From Candidatus Rifleibacteriota bacterium (GTDB taxonomy: Bacteria; Muiribacteriota; Ozemobacteria; Ozemobacterales; Ozemobacteraceae), in assembly GCA_015233565.1 (NCBI GenBank), contig JADFXM010000003.1, positions 91,063 to 155,062 on the forward strand: a stretch of 64,000 nucleotides of DNA, given 5' to 3'. A model generated the notes under the pieces. It ran no database searches and was not told the origin of the DNA. It worked only from the letters and a program-made list of their open reading frames with translations. Positions 34,114-44,521 of the stretch are shown in pieces. Position 1 is the first letter of the stretch; each line of letters opens with the position of its first letter. The translations under genes and the position numbers were made by a program.

Positions 34114-35295
34114 TTATTTCCCTCTGCCCATAACTTTTTCTTTCTCAGCAGGTCTTTCAGGAGTTTTTCCTTTTTCTGATGATTTTGGGGTTTCTTTTGA
34201 GTTGGACACAGGATTTTCGTCTGTTATTGGCGAACCCTCGATTTTTCTGTAAACGGGTGGTTGAAAGTTCAATTTTACTTTTACTTTTTGAAGCATTTCC
34301 ATGAATACGTCAGGGTTTTCAATCAAAAAGTCTCGGGCATTCTCACGGCCTTGCCCGAGTCTGAGCTCTCCATAGGAATACCATGAACCTGATTTATTAA
34401 CGATTTTGTTTTCTTCAGCCATATCAAGGATTTCCCCTTCTTTCGACAACCCTTTTCCGAATACAATGTCGAACCGGGCTTTCCGGAATGGCGGAGAAAC
34501 TTTATTTTTCACAACTTTGACTTCGGCAAAATAGCCTCGGGGCGCTTCATCACCATCTTTCAGTGACTCCCTTTTCCGGATATCAATTCGAATGGAAGCG
34601 AAAAATTTCAATGCTCTTCCACCTGGAGTTACTTCTGGGGGGCCATAATGGGCTGCACCGATTTTTTCCCGCAGTTGATTAATGAAAACACAGACTGTCC
34701 CGGATCTGCTGACCACGGGGGTTAATTTTCTCATAGCTTGAGCCATCAATCTTGCCTGGGTTCCAACAGTTGCATCGCCGATGTCACCTTCAAGCTCTTG
34801 TTTGGTAGTCAAAGCAGCAACTGAGTCAAGTACAATAATATCCACCGCATTTGATCGGACAAGAGTTTCCATGATGTCAAGGGCTTCTTCACCGGATGAG
34901 GGTTGGGAAATTAAAAGGTTATCAACATCTACTCCCAGTATTCTGGCATATGCGGGGTCAAGGGCATATTCCACATCTATAAACGCAGCTTGACCGCCCA
35001 TTCTTTGCGCTTCTGCAATGGCTGTTAAAGCAATGGTTGTTTTTCCTGAAGATTCAGGGCCAAAAATTTCGATTATCCTGCCACGGGGAAGGCCACCCAC
35101 TCCTAATGCAATATCGAGGGAAAGAGAACCAGTGGGAATTACCTCTACAGGAATTGATTTCGGATCTCCAAGGCGCATGATCGAACCTTTTCCAAAAGAT
35201 TTTTCAATAGCCTGAAGAGCGATCTCGAGAGACTTCCTTCTTTCTGCACCCTTGTCGATGGGTTGTTGAGTTCTAGGATTTTTAATTTCTACCAT
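34114..35295 (-). CDS. recA: Recombinase RecA
   Basis: DNA-dependent ATPase for homologous recombination and SOS induction. The 393-residue form starts at ATG 35295 with AGGAGA 7 nt upstream; a longer reading from 35376 adds 27 residues with no RecA similarity. Walker A is GPESSGKTT, Walker [11 protein letters not shown]. The L1 region reads [16 protein letters not shown] and the L2 region [21 protein letters not shown], one residue longer than in E. coli. The catalytic-Glu segment is FIDVEYALD where most RecA proteins have FIDAEHALD. The C-terminal tail is Lys/Glu/Pro-rich instead of acidic. It has its own promoter and terminator. Confidence 0.97.
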   Translation of the reverse strand: MVEIKNPRTQQPIDKGAERRKSLEIALQAIEKSFGKGSIMRLGDPKSIPVEVIPTGSLSLDIALGVGGLPRGRIIEIFGPESSGKTTIALTAIAEAQRMGGQAAFIDVEYALDPAYARILGVDVDNLLISQPSSGEEALDIMETLVRSNAVDIIVLDSVAALTTKQELEGDIGDATVGTQARLMAQAMRKLTPVVSRSGTVCVFINQLREKIGAAHYGPPEVTPGGRALKFFASIRIDIRKRESLKDGDEAPRGYFAEVKVVKNKVSPPFRKARFDIVFGKGLSKEGEILDMAEENKIVNKSGSWYSYGELRLGQGRENARDFLIENPDVFMEMLQKVKVKLNFQPPVYRKIEGSPITDENPVSNSKETPKSSEKGKTPERPAEKEKVMGRGK

Positions 35296-35323
35296 TGGCA
35301 ATCTCCTATTAATATTTTTTGCG

Positions 35324-35353
35324 AGAATAACATACCTAGCAAGAAATTCACAA
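35324..35353 (-). promoter_or_regulatory. Candidate recA promoter
   Basis: On the minus strand TTGTGA (35353-35348), an 18-bp spacer and TATTCT (35329-35324), 29 bp before the ATG. No E. coli- or Bacillus-type LexA box is visible around it. Confidence 0.45.
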
Positions 35354-35384
35354 GAAAAGCTTTTGTATTGTCTCAAATTGTTGC

Positions 35385-36236
35385 CTATCGAACCTTTTCA
35401 AATTGGAAGTTTTCACATTTTTTTTCGAAATAGTTAAAAAACTCGTTGAACTTTGGATCTTTAAGTGCCAATCTCTCAGGGTGGAACTGGACAGCAAAAA
35501 TTTGATCATCTTTTACACTTTCAATTGCTTCAATAGTTCCGTCTTTGGCATATGCTGTGGCTTTTAAACCTTCACCCAGCTTTCTAATTGACTGATGATG
35601 GTACGAATTCACTATGCAGCTTAATTCATTTATCAGTTTGAAAAGTATTGATCTTTTTTCAATTTGAATTTCGTGGACACAAGGGTAATCACCGCTTGTA
35701 GTTGCTTCTTTTTTGTGAACCACCCTTCTTTCTTCTGGAAGATATTTTGAAATTTGGTCTGGAATATCCTGGTTTAATGACCCGCCAAACACAATATTTA
35801 AGAGCTGGAGCCCTCGACAAATTCCAAAAATGGGAAGTTTTCTCGAAATGAGAAGCTTGGAAACTGCAATTTCGAAAGTATCAAATGAATCATCCACCTT
35901 TCCAATTTTAGGATGTGGAGACTCCCCGAACAGCTTAGGGTTAAAATCGCCTCCCCCGGGGATAAACAAACCTTTGATATTCATGATTCTCCTGCTAAAT
36001 TCGCTTGGTTTTATCGAAGGCCAGAGTTCAACCACACTTGCCCCGCTTTGCAGCAAAGCGGTTCGATAAGGCAATAGCGGGTCTTTTAACTTTTGAAGTT
36101 TCTCATATTGCTGGTTTGAATAAAAAATTCCTATTGATGGTTTCTCTGCAGGCTCGATTTTTGCTGCAACAAGTAAAAATAAAATCCGTAAAACCAAAAA
36201 CAGTGCAATTTTTTTGAAATTTTGTCTTCTATTCAT
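35385..36236 (-). CDS. Exported class I glutamine amidotransferase-like hydrolase (peptidase C26)
   Basis: A 283-residue protein of the gamma-glutamyl-GABA hydrolase (PuuD-like) family, which splits gamma-glutamyl amide bonds. The nucleophile is in [13 protein letters not shown] and the His-Glu pair in [17 protein letters not shown] is also typical. It carries a hydrophobic N-terminus ([16 protein letters not shown]), so it is probably periplasmic or membrane-tethered, which is unusual since PuuD itself is cytoplasmic. ATG 36236 has a strong AGGAGG site. It is divergent from anmK, so both could take part in murein-peptide or cell-wall turnover; that link is inference. Confidence 0.85.
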   Translation of the reverse strand: MNRRQNFKKIALFLVLRILFLLVAAKIEPAEKPSIGIFYSNQQYEKLQKLKDPLLPYRTALLQSGASVVELWPSIKPSEFSRRIMNIKGLFIPGGGDFNPKLFGESPHPKIGKVDDSFDTFEIAVSKLLISRKLPIFGICRGLQLLNIVFGGSLNQDIPDQISKYLPEERRVVHKKEATTSGDYPCVHEIQIEKRSILFKLINELSCIVNSYHHQSIRKLGEGLKATAYAKDGTIEAIESVKDDQIFAVQFHPERLALKDPKFNEFFNYFEKKCENFQFEKVR

Positions 36237-36306
36237 ATCAACCTCCTGAAATTTTTGTTATCCTGAAATTTAATCACCTTTTATATTTAATCGGGGAAAA
36301 AATACT

Positions 36307-37470
36307 ATGCAATTTTTTAAGGAATTTCAAAATAAAAAAATAAATATTCTTGGAATGATGAGCGGAACTTCTGGAGATGGCATTGATGGCGCATTGGTAG
36401 AATTTTTACCCAATGGTTGTTACCAACTTGTTTGGGGCGACCATTATGATTTTTCCAGAGAAATTGTTAATCGACTAAAAAAAATTATGAATTCAGGAAA
36501 TGCTGATGATCTGACTTTAGCAGGATCCTATGTTGCTGAATTGTATGTGGAGGCGGTTGCCCAATTCAAGAAAAATCATCCAGAAGGTGTGGATTTTGTT
36601 GCTGCACACGGACAAACGCTTTGGCACTCTCCGGAATCGAAAGAAATGGATGGGAGAATTGTTCGGGGAAGCTTTCAGGCATTTAATTCAAGCTGGTTTG
36701 CGGAAAAATCTGGAATCTGTGTAATTTCAGATTTTCGTGCAAGAGACCTTGCTGTTGAAGGCCAGGGCGCACCTTTGGTTCCTTTCGCCGATCTTCGATT
36801 CTTTGGAGCTCTTCCCGGCGATACTGCGGCACTGAATGTTGGAGGGATTGCCAATTTTACCATTATTCGACATACTTCTAAGGCTTTTGTTGAATGTGCT
36901 TATGATTCCGGGCCAGCAAATATGCTGATGGATCTGCTTGCCTTTCGAATTTCAAAAGGCTCATGCAACTTTGACAAGGATGGTAAAATGGCAGCTAAAG
37001 GAAAAACCGATGAAAAACTCCTAAAAAAATTAATGGAAGAGGAATATTTTTTCAGAAAACCTCCAAAATCTACTGGCCGGGAGAAATTCAGCGAAGACTA
37101 TTTTAATGAAATTGTCAGAAGTAATCCTACTTTGATGGAATTTGATTTAATGTCAACTCTTCTGGATTTTACTGTAAACTCTATTGTTGATTCACTTGAA
37201 AGATTTGTTCTTCCTACTGGTGCTCTGAAGCGGCTTATTATCGCAGGGGGAGGAGCCTTGAATACTGAATTTGTCAGGCGATTGAGGGAAAAAATGAGAA
37301 GGTCTTGTGAAATTTTTTTCTCAGATGATTTTGGTGTTCCGGTACTTTTACGTGAAGCGATGGCCTTTGCCGCGCTTGGAGAAGCCTTCATAAGAGGCGT
37401 CCCTTCAAATGTTCCTGCAGCAACTGGAGCGAAAAAAGAAGTGATTCTTGGAGTTTTTACACCTTGTTGA
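36307..37470 (+). CDS. anmK: Anhydro-N-acetylmuramic acid kinase
   Basis: Phosphorylates 1,6-anhydro-MurNAc with ring opening, recycling murein fragments in the cytoplasm. The 387-residue protein has the family hallmarks: MMSGTSGDGIDGALVEF at the N-terminus, AAHGQTLWH, DFRARDLAVEGQGAPLVPF, LNVGGIANFT, CAYDSGPANMLMD and LIIAGGGALN. No murQ or other recycling gene is adjacent. ATG 36307 has only a GGGG run upstream as ribosome site. Confidence 0.95.
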   Translation: MQFFKEFQNKKINILGMMSGTSGDGIDGALVEFLPNGCYQLVWGDHYDFSREIVNRLKKIMNSGNADDLTLAGSYVAELYVEAVAQFKKNHPEGVDFVAAHGQTLWHSPESKEMDGRIVRGSFQAFNSSWFAEKSGICVISDFRARDLAVEGQGAPLVPFADLRFFGALPGDTAALNVGGIANFTIIRHTSKAFVECAYDSGPANMLMDLLAFRISKGSCNFDKDGKMAAKGKTDEKLLKKLMEEEYFFRKPPKSTGREKFSEDYFNEIVRSNPTLMEFDLMSTLLDFTVNSIVDSLERFVLPTGALKRLIIAGGGALNTEFVRRLREKMRRSCEIFFSDDFGVPVLLREAMAFAALGEAFIRGVPSNVPAATGAKKEVILGVFTPC

Positions 37471-37579
37471 TCTTTCTGATTAACAAAAATTTGCGAAACT
37501 CAATTTTTTTCTGCAACAAAATCCATTGGTGAAATCGTAAGGTTGAAATAAAAATGTTTTTAAAGAAAGGAATAAAAAT

Positions 37580-38578
37580 ATGAAAAGACCATTTTTTAGA
37601 ATTTTTCCGACCCTGAGTATTATTCTATTTTGCTTTTTATTTCTTGCGATGATCAATTCTCTTCATGCTGAAAATCAGGTATTGGGAAATACTCAGTTGA
37701 AGCTTTTGATAAGCTGGGATTTAAATGACCCCGAAGAGATTATTCTGAAAGCTAAAGATAAGGACTGGAAATTTTTTCCTCAAAGTTTTGCCGAAAAAGA
37801 CGGTTTAATCTGGTTTGTCAATCGTTACGAACCTCTTCTTGTGAAGTATCCTTTGAAAGGGCCCTTCCAACCGGACTTTATTCCCCTTCAACATTCAAAA
37901 GATAAAAAGTTTTCGGCTCGCTTTTTTATTGATTTGTTATTTGACAAGAAAGATATTTTTTGCTTGGAACAATCCACCGCTTCTCTCAGAAAAACTGATG
38001 AAACTGGTGTGATAAACGATATGTTTCTTATCACAGAAGCCCAAGGAGCTATCATTTCCCACACCTGGAAAAGTGGAGATAACGAATTTGGTTTCTTTGA
38101 TGAAGGTCTTCATAAAGTTTATTTTCGGAAATTTGGTCCAAAAACTAATGATGCACCAGACAAAGCTGGGTCCGAACTAATGATTGAGGAACCCAAGATT
38201 ATTCCGGGAAGCAAAGGTATTCTTTGCATCAGAAACCCTCAGGAAAATTGTACTCAGGTTATTTTTCAGCCTAAGATTGACAATGGTGGCACTATTAAAG
38301 CGGCTAATTATGAATCAGCGGAAGTTATCCCTCTTGATGTGGGTGAAAAAGATTGTTTTTATTTATATGTTTCCAAAGCTGATAGCGCTTTTATAAGCGT
38401 TTTGAAAATGAACGATTCAGGGAAAGGTTTTTCAGAAAAGAGATATTCAGTTGAAAAAATGCTTTTCCCAAAGAAAGCTGCACAAATTTGTCGTGTTTTA
38501 AAAGCTGACAAATTACTTCTTTTGACCACTACTGGAAAAAAGATCTCTTTGCAAGGATGTACTCTTACTGAGAAATAA
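37580..38578 (+). CDS. Exported protein of unknown function
   Basis: A 332-residue protein I do not recognise. It has a clear signal peptide (FPTLSIILFCFLFLAMINSL, cleavage near LHA-EN). The mature part is strand-rich with repeating units such as DGLIWFVNRYEPLLVKY, KDIFCLEQSTASLRK and DCFYLYVSKADSAFI, which resemble blades of a beta-propeller. ATG 37580 has AAAGGA upstream. It follows anmK by 109 bp on the same strand and precedes the DUF2339 gene. Confidence 0.75.
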   Translation: MKRPFFRIFPTLSIILFCFLFLAMINSLHAENQVLGNTQLKLLISWDLNDPEEIILKAKDKDWKFFPQSFAEKDGLIWFVNRYEPLLVKYPLKGPFQPDFIPLQHSKDKKFSARFFIDLLFDKKDIFCLEQSTASLRKTDETGVINDMFLITEAQGAIISHTWKSGDNEFGFFDEGLHKVYFRKFGPKTNDAPDKAGSELMIEEPKIIPGSKGILCIRNPQENCTQVIFQPKIDNGGTIKAANYESAEVIPLDVGEKDCFYLYVSKADSAFISVLKMNDSGKGFSEKRYSVEKMLFPKKAAQICRVLKADKLLLLTTTGKKISLQGCTLTEK

Positions 38579-38641
38579 TTGACCAGAACTGAAGAATTGT
38601 CGTATCATTTTAAAAACATATGTTAATCAACAATTAATGAA

Positions 38642-38869
38642 ATGATCGCCAATTTAGTGTCTTCTCAAAATTCCTGGATAACCATCGAAATTTCTTCGAT
38701 TTCGCTTGGCAAAAATATTTCAATTGCGCTTATAATTGGTGTTTCGATAGGCTCAGCAAGAATGTTCTATCGTTTGCTTTTCGCCAAGACTGAAAAATTA
38801 GCTACGCCAATGTTACCGCAAGCGAAGCAACCCTGCTTTAATAAACTATGGTATTCCGGGAAGTATTGA
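38642..38869 (+). CDS. Possible small membrane protein ahead of the DUF2339 gene
   Basis: A 75-codon frame with one hydrophobic stretch (ISIALIIGVSIGSARMFYRL) that ends 1 bp before the DUF2339 start. The spacing favours a real upstream gene, but there is no ribosome site before ATG 38642 and no family match, so it may be chance. Confidence 0.3.
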   Translation: MIANLVSSQNSWITIEISSISLGKNISIALIIGVSIGSARMFYRLLFAKTEKLATPMLPQAKQPCFNKLWYSGKY

Positions 38870-38870
38870 A

Positions 38871-41800
38871 ATGTTTGCATATTTCCTTATTTTTATCGGA
38901 GCACTTGTAGTTGCAAAGAAATTCGGGATATTGCAGTATTTTCTTGTTGATAATGAAAATATCGAACATTTGATTGCGGAATTAGAAGGACGAATTGATA
39001 GATTATCAGAAAAACTCCAAAAAACTTCCCAACAAATTTCACGCCTCGAAAATCGTGTTCGTAGCGCTGAAAAGCAAATTGAATCCAATGCCAAGGCACA
39101 ATTTGAGCGTTCATTAGAGCAAGAAAAACCGACAATTGTCGATTCTTCAGAACCAAAGCCGATTACTGACATTCTGAGTGATTTTAATAAACGACGGCAG
39201 GATTACCATCAGAATGAAGTATCAGAAAAGGTTCCTCCGTCACTATTACCTTCAGCTAAAAAACCCATTGATATTTCGATTAAACCCTCAGATCTCATTT
39301 CCACCGGATGGGAAGAAAAATCCTTCCAACTCCCCACTGAGATGCAATCTGACGAGCTGAAAGAAGGCTTACCAGACAATTTGTCAGCCGAGCCAGTTGT
39401 TAAACCGCCAGCCAAAACTGGGGATGATGGTTTATTTACTGGATTTCCCCCCGCAATTCCATTGCCCCACGAAGGCAAGCCACCCGAGAAAATTATTGAC
39501 GATCAAGTTTCTCAGTCTTCGTCCAACGTGCCAAGTGAATTGATCGGTAATTTGTCTGGTGAATTACCAGCCAAATTGGTCGGAGATTTATCCAAAACGT
39601 CGTCTGTTGAACCTCCCGTTGATCGGCTGGATGCCCCTCTTGAAAAAACAACTCCACTGTTTACAGACTCCTCGACTGGGTTTTCAACTGATTCTCCTGC
39701 AGATTCACAAAAAAATCCGCTGGTTGATCAGCTCGATGAACTGACTTCGCCCCCTTCAGTTCCAACATGGAACTGGAGAAACATCGATTTCGAAAATTTC
39801 CTCGGAGTCAAGCTTTTTGCTTGGCTTGGCGGATTCGCTTTTTTCCTTGGGATGGCATATTTTGTTAAACTATCCATCGAAAATGATTGGATTAGCCTCG
39901 GAACCAGAATTATTATCGGTTTCCTTCTCGGAGTTGGTGCCATTTTTGCTGGCTTATGGCTGAATACGAAAGAAGATTACCCGCTTACTGTCCAAAGTCT
40001 TTGTGCTGCCGGGACTGCCATTTTCTACGCGGACTTTGTTGCTGCCAGACTCTACGGATACTTCGGGGTCTATTCCACATTATTTGCAATGGTGGCAGCA
40101 ACCGTCACTGCTTTTTTGCTTGCAATTAAACTTGACTCTCCATTCGTTGCAATATTGGGTCTAATAGGCGGTTTTTTAACACCTCCGATCCTTTCAACTG
40201 GGCAAGACAATCCTCTTGGTTTGTTTTCATATATTACCCTTTTGAATTGCGGCTTGGTAGCTGTTGTCCATCGCAAAGGCTGGGGCTTTTTAATCGGGTT
40301 GTGTGCTGCTGGTACACTTTTAACTGAATTCGGATGGCTTCATAAGTTCTTTGTTATCGAAAAAATCCTGACAGGCGCGTTTGCGTTTTCCTGGTTCTCA
40401 TTTTTCTTTCTTTTTGCTTGGGCTATAATTCGAAAACGGTATCTGGAAGAAGTTATCCCTCTTTATTCCAGCCAGTTTTTGTCTCTTTTTTCAAATTGGT
40501 TCACGATTTATCTGCTGATTGGTGAACACTCAACTGATTGGATGGCACTGGTTTTAGGTCTTGTTTTCCTTTTGAACTTTCCAATATTTTGGTTGACCTT
40601 TTACGAAAGGAACGGAGCAAAAATCTTCGTTGCTTCACAAGCCATTATATTTTTTCAACTCTTTTACTTTGGACAGTATTTTCTAAATGCACAGAAATTT
40701 ACTCTTGGATTCCTTTGTTTTACTCTTTTCCCCCTCTTTCCTTTCTTCCTTAATAGATATTCCAAAATCAAGTCTGAAGGCGATTTGATAAATCTCTCCG
40801 GCTACCTTTTTCCTCTACTCTCCGCTGTTTTTGTCTACCAACTTTTTGGAACTCTTCTCCCCGGAGAAAGCCCTTTTTATGCTTTTTCATTGCTGTTTTA
40901 TGTCGACTTTTTGATCTCATTTCAGTCTTTAAAAGAGAATTACGGTGGAAAATGGTATGCTTTCTCAGGACTGGTGAGCTTTTTCCTTATATGGAGTTGG
41001 GTGGGCAAGGGCTTGCTTGTTTCGGCTAATTCTTTATACTTTTATTCCCTGATAATTGCATTATTTGGTTTTTATTTCGGGTTCTGGTTTATCTCCAGAA
41101 AAAACAATGACTTATCTTCAGCAATTTCTTCTGCGGCAAAGTTTGCTCCCCTCTTTTGCCTTTCATTTGTTGCATTTTTAATCCGGAATGAAAATTTCCA
41201 GAATAATACCATACTCGTTTTTGGAATGATGTTCTTGTTCGACTTGGCAGGAGCCTTAATGGCTCATTTTTGCAAGGACTCCGGCACAATTCACAAATTG
41301 ACATCATTAATTTCTTTCCTTCTAACCTGGTACTGGAATGCAAACCAGGGACCCTTAGCTGACCGATTTGTGACTTCTTTTGTGATATTTTTGAGTTTGC
41401 CTTTATTTCATCTGCTTTCGTGGACATTTTCATCACGGACTGCTGAACCCTCTTCCGATATAGCTGTTTCGGCGCGTTGGATGCCTCTTCTTGCCCTCTC
41501 ATTTGTGGGTTGGATGATGCTTTCCAGAACTTCAGGAGAAAGACCGGGGTTGATTTTTTCCCTGATGGTTCTTTTGCTTCTTTCAATCTCCTGGCAAGCC
41601 TGGCACGATAAGAATGCACGAAACATTCATATCGCAGGCGCATTTGGCATTTTTTTCCTGCTCTTGCTGTGGGATTTAAATTTTGGTGGATATGGAAAAT
41701 GCTGGATTTCTTGGTCCTTTTTCTTTGGAATACCTCTTTTCTATACTTTTTTCCAGAGATTCGCCCAAAAAAAGGGAATCTCAGATCGGCAACTTGCCTT

Positions 41801-43799
41801 TCCTGCCAGAATTTTCCCACTATTTTCAATGTCGTATGTTTTCGGATTGCTATGCCAAAATGAATTTCTCAGAGAACCCTCTATTCCATTGGTTTTACTC
41901 GTATTACTCGATCTGATGTCGGCATGGCAAACCCTTTACGATGATGATGCAAGGCCGTGGAATCTTTCTGCAAACATTTTTTCCTTTCTAATCCTCTTCT
42001 ATTGGTCTAATTATGGCTTTTTGGAAAATCAACTGATTACAGGTTTGTTCTTCTTCCTCATATTTGCGCTTTTACATGCTGCATTGCCAATTTTAATTCA
42101 ACGATTACGCCCCACTGCGGCTCCCTATCTGGCAGGTTATTTATTTTCCCCTCTTATGATGATCCTTTTGATGCTTCCAGTTCTCAATAACACCAGTGTT
42201 TCGATTTTCTTGTGGCCTGCAGTTTTGTTAGTTAACATTTTTTCCCTCATTGCCGCGTGGATGATGGCTTGGCTTTGGGCTGGAATCGTAATGTTAATCC
42301 TGACGATGTGGACTATCGGATTATGGGCATTCAGAATAAAAGAGTCTTTTGAAATTCCCTGGCTCCTGGGAGTTGAACTATTTTTTGCCATCGCTTTTCA
42401 GGCTTGGGGAATTTTTTGCGCTACAAAAAGCAAACTGAGCTTGGATAGCATAAAAAATGTTTTTATGATGATTCTGGGAATGGAAAATAGATTAAATATT
42501 GCTGAAATTCCAGACGAAAATGCTTCGCAGACAATCAAAAAAGCATGGGATCTCGATCCCATGAATCTCGTTTTGCTTCCTTCCATGTCAGCATTTTTAC
42601 CCTTTATTTTACTTATTTCTGTGGTTATCAGACTTCAAAATCCTGATCCAAACCTGATTTTTGGCTTTGCTTTATTGATGACATGTTTGCTTCTGAGATT
42701 GGTTAACCTTCTCGGACTTGATATTCTCTGCCCGATAGCTCTCATAAGCGTTACTTTTCTCGAATTCGCCTGGAATGTTAGGCACCTCTCACAAGCCTGT
42801 GGATTCCTGAGTTTTTTGTGGTATTCCATATTTTGGCTCGTTTTTTTCGGGTTTCCATTTATCTGGATTGCTAAGTTTAAAGAAAAACTCCTTCCTTGGC
42901 TGGTCTCATCATTGGGGGGAATTGTACAATTCTATTTGTTGCATACTGCGTTCCTGATTTGCTTTGGAAACTCTTTCGTCGGTTTTCTTCCTGCGTTGAT
43001 GGCTTTCCCAAACTTCCACTGGGGTTTGAAGAAGTTCTTACGCGCCAATGATTCTGAGTTTTCGAACCGGACAACGTTAATCGCTCTCTATGGCGGTGTC
43101 ACTTTGTTTTTTATTACATCAATTTTCCCGGTACAATTCGACAAACAATGGCTTACTGTAGGATGGGCTCTTGAAGGAGCAGCTTTACTCTGGCTCTATT
43201 CCAAAGTCCGTCACGAAGGTTTGAAAATCGTCGGGACCGCTCTTCTATTGATTTCTTTTGGAAGATTTGGCTTGAACAAGGAAATGTTATACTATTATCC
43301 GCGAACTGATTCTTCAATTTTTAACTGGTTTTTGTATGCCTTCTCGTCAGTTTCAGGAGCTCTAATCTTTGGCGGATATCATCTTCCAAAAGAATCTGAA
43401 AAAATCTATGATATCAGGTTAAAACCAATCCTCTACACTCTGGGGACCATCCTTCTATTCCTTTTACTCAATATAGAAGTAGCAAATTATTTTAGCACTG
43501 AAAGTGTTATTTCATTTCATTTCTCTGGAAACCTCGCCCAAAGCATGGGGTATTCCCTGGGTTGGAGTGTTTTCGGGCTTGCATTACTCGGGGTAGGAAT
43601 TCGAACAGGAAAACGAGGTGCAATATGGGGAAGTCTCTCCTTACTTGTTGTAACCATAACCAAGGTTTTTCTCTTCGATCTGTGGGAATTGAAAGGCCCT
43701 TACCGAGTCGCATCATTAATGGGGTTAGCGGCTACTTTGATCCTGGTTTCTTTTTTATACCAACACTACATGGGAAAAAAGAAATCTCCACGTAAGTAA
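38871..43799 (+). CDS. Giant DUF2339 polytopic membrane protein
   Basis: A 1642-residue protein. The N-terminus has one transmembrane helix (FAYFLIFIGALVVAKKFGIL), a coiled coil (about 35-75) and a Pro/Ser/Asp-rich linker (about 85-300). From about residue 300 onward come some 40 transmembrane helices. The DUF2339 signature appears at the first of these: NFLGVKLFAWLGGFAFFLGMAYFVK, and again near the end (GWALEGAALLWLY). DUF2339 proteins are widespread, about 600-1500 residues, and have no known function; this one is at the long end. ATG 38871 is weakly served by GGGAAG. Four antisense frames over 180 bp are codon-bias shadows. Confidence 0.88.
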   Translation: MFAYFLIFIGALVVAKKFGILQYFLVDNENIEHLIAELEGRIDRLSEKLQKTSQQISRLENRVRSAEKQIESNAKAQFERSLEQEKPTIVDSSEPKPITDILSDFNKRRQDYHQNEVSEKVPPSLLPSAKKPIDISIKPSDLISTGWEEKSFQLPTEMQSDELKEGLPDNLSAEPVVKPPAKTGDDGLFTGFPPAIPLPHEGKPPEKIIDDQVSQSSSNVPSELIGNLSGELPAKLVGDLSKTSSVEPPVDRLDAPLEKTTPLFTDSSTGFSTDSPADSQKNPLVDQLDELTSPPSVPTWNWRNIDFENFLGVKLFAWLGGFAFFLGMAYFVKLSIENDWISLGTRIIIGFLLGVGAIFAGLWLNTKEDYPLTVQSLCAAGTAIFYADFVAARLYGYFGVYSTLFAMVAATVTAFLLAIKLDSPFVAILGLIGGFLTPPILSTGQDNPLGLFSYITLLNCGLVAVVHRKGWGFLIGLCAAGTLLTEFGWLHKFFVIEKILTGAFAFSWFSFFFLFAWAIIRKRYLEEVIPLYSSQFLSLFSNWFTIYLLIGEHSTDWMALVLGLVFLLNFPIFWLTFYERNGAKIFVASQAIIFFQLFYFGQYFLNAQKFTLGFLCFTLFPLFPFFLNRYSKIKSEGDLINLSGYLFPLLSAVFVYQLFGTLLPGESPFYAFSLLFYVDFLISFQSLKENYGGKWYAFSGLVSFFLIWSWVGKGLLVSANSLYFYSLIIALFGFYFGFWFISRKNNDLSSAISSAAKFAPLFCLSFVAFLIRNENFQNNTILVFGMMFLFDLAGALMAHFCKDSGTIHKLTSLISFLLTWYWNANQGPLADRFVTSFVIFLSLPLFHLLSWTFSSRTAEPSSDIAVSARWMPLLALSFVGWMMLSRTSGERPGLIFSLMVLLLLSISWQAWHDKNARNIHIAGAFGIFFLLLLWDLNFGGYGKCWISWSFFFGIPLFYTFFQRFAQKKGISDRQLAFPARIFPLFSMSYVFGLLCQNEFLREPSIPLVLLVLLDLMSAWQTLYDDDARPWNLSANIFSFLILFYWSNYGFLENQLITGLFFFLIFALLHAALPILIQRLRPTAAPYLAGYLFSPLMMILLMLPVLNNTSVSIFLWPAVLLVNIFSLIAAWMMAWLWAGIVMLILTMWTIGLWAFRIKESFEIPWLLGVELFFAIAFQAWGIFCATKSKLSLDSIKNVFMMILGMENRLNIAEIPDENASQTIKKAWDLDPMNLVLLPSMSAFLPFILLISVVIRLQNPDPNLIFGFALLMTCLLLRLVNLLGLDILCPIALISVTFLEFAWNVRHLSQACGFLSFLWYSIFWLVFFGFPFIWIAKFKEKLLPWLVSSLGGIVQFYLLHTAFLICFGNSFVGFLPALMAFPNFHWGLKKFLRANDSEFSNRTTLIALYGGVTLFFITSIFPVQFDKQWLTVGWALEGAALLWLYSKVRHEGLKIVGTALLLISFGRFGLNKEMLYYYPRTDSSIFNWFLYAFSSVSGALIFGGYHLPKESEKIYDIRLKPILYTLGTILLFLLLNIEVANYFSTESVISFHFSGNLAQSMGYSLGWSVFGLALLGVGIRTGKRGAIWGSLSLLVVTITKVFLFDLWELKGPYRVASLMGLAATLILVSFLYQHYMGKKKSPRK

Positions 43800-43926
43800 G
43801 CATTCTGAATGCCGAATAAGTTTTATTAATACTGCTTCACGCCATTGCACGCGATCAACGAAAACCATCGCCATTGATTAGGAAAATAAAATTTGTTATC
43901 TTTACAGTCCCACTTAACCTCTTTAA

Positions 43927-44145
43927 ACCGAAGTTCCCGAGTGAAAAAGCCCTCTTGTTATGACCTGAAGCCAAAAAGAAGCCTTTTTTGCCTGCTTTTT
44001 CTGTCCATGTAAATTTGACGCCTGAAAATAGCATTTGAAGATGATTTCAAGGGTTTTCCTACTGTCCAGTAAAAACCGTCTGAAAAATGCCTTAAATTCG
44101 TTTACAGATCAGGATTTCAATAGATTTTGCGTCCGGAACTTCGGT
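43927..44145 (-). mobile_element. MITE-like element, family 1, copy B (219 bp)
   Basis: Inverted copy of 32451-32668 with the same ACCGAAGTTCC ends, flanked on both sides by TTAA (43923-43926 and 44146-44149). It occupies the middle of a 485-bp gap (43800-44284); in the rest of the gap I see no gene. Confidence 0.88.
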
Positions 44146-44284
44146 TTAAGACTACACATTTAACTACAACACGATTCAAAGAAGTCACTTTGAGAGGACG
44201 CAAATCACTATTTCAAGTTTTGAGTGACTTGGAGAGAAGCTTGGAGCAGTAGAACTACCCAATGCAGCCGAAAAATCGATTTTT

Positions 44285-44521
44285 TTATTTTTTTAGGATC
44301 GGTTTAGGGTTGCATAACTTGGTTTCAAATTCTGCTGTTCGACCGCAATTTTGACAAAAAAATCTGGAATGCCCTAAAAGAGGGAAGCAGAGATGTCTTT
44401 CATCGTTGCAACTGGCCCCGCAAAATTGGCAAGTATACTGCTTTCCAGTTTCAGCTGAACAACGGTGTTCAACCCCGGTTGATAGATTTCCACAGTTTTT
44501 GCATTTAAAAATCGGGCTCAT
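44285..44521 (-). CDS. Small Cys-rich zinc-ribbon protein
   Basis: A 78-residue protein with CKNC, CQFC and CQNC pairs, each followed by a single downstream Cys or His-Cys (HRC, CNDERHLC, LCNP). This gives three repeated ribbon-like units that probably bind zinc. There is no signal peptide. It may be a nucleic-acid- or protein-binding zinc ribbon; no family is recognised. AAAGGG precedes ATG 44521. It is divergent from the calcium-binding protein gene. Confidence 0.7.
   Translation of the reverse strand: MSPIFKCKNCGNLSTGVEHRCSAETGKQYTCQFCGASCNDERHLCFPLLGHSRFFCQNCGRTAEFETKLCNPKPILKK

Noticed and set aside
41089..41829. A 246-codon minus-strand frame inside the DUF2339 gene
   Set aside because: It is antisense to a clear polytopic membrane gene. 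Its Arg/Lys/Ser-rich sequence is the typical shadow of hydrophobic codons, and no ribosome site or family match is present.
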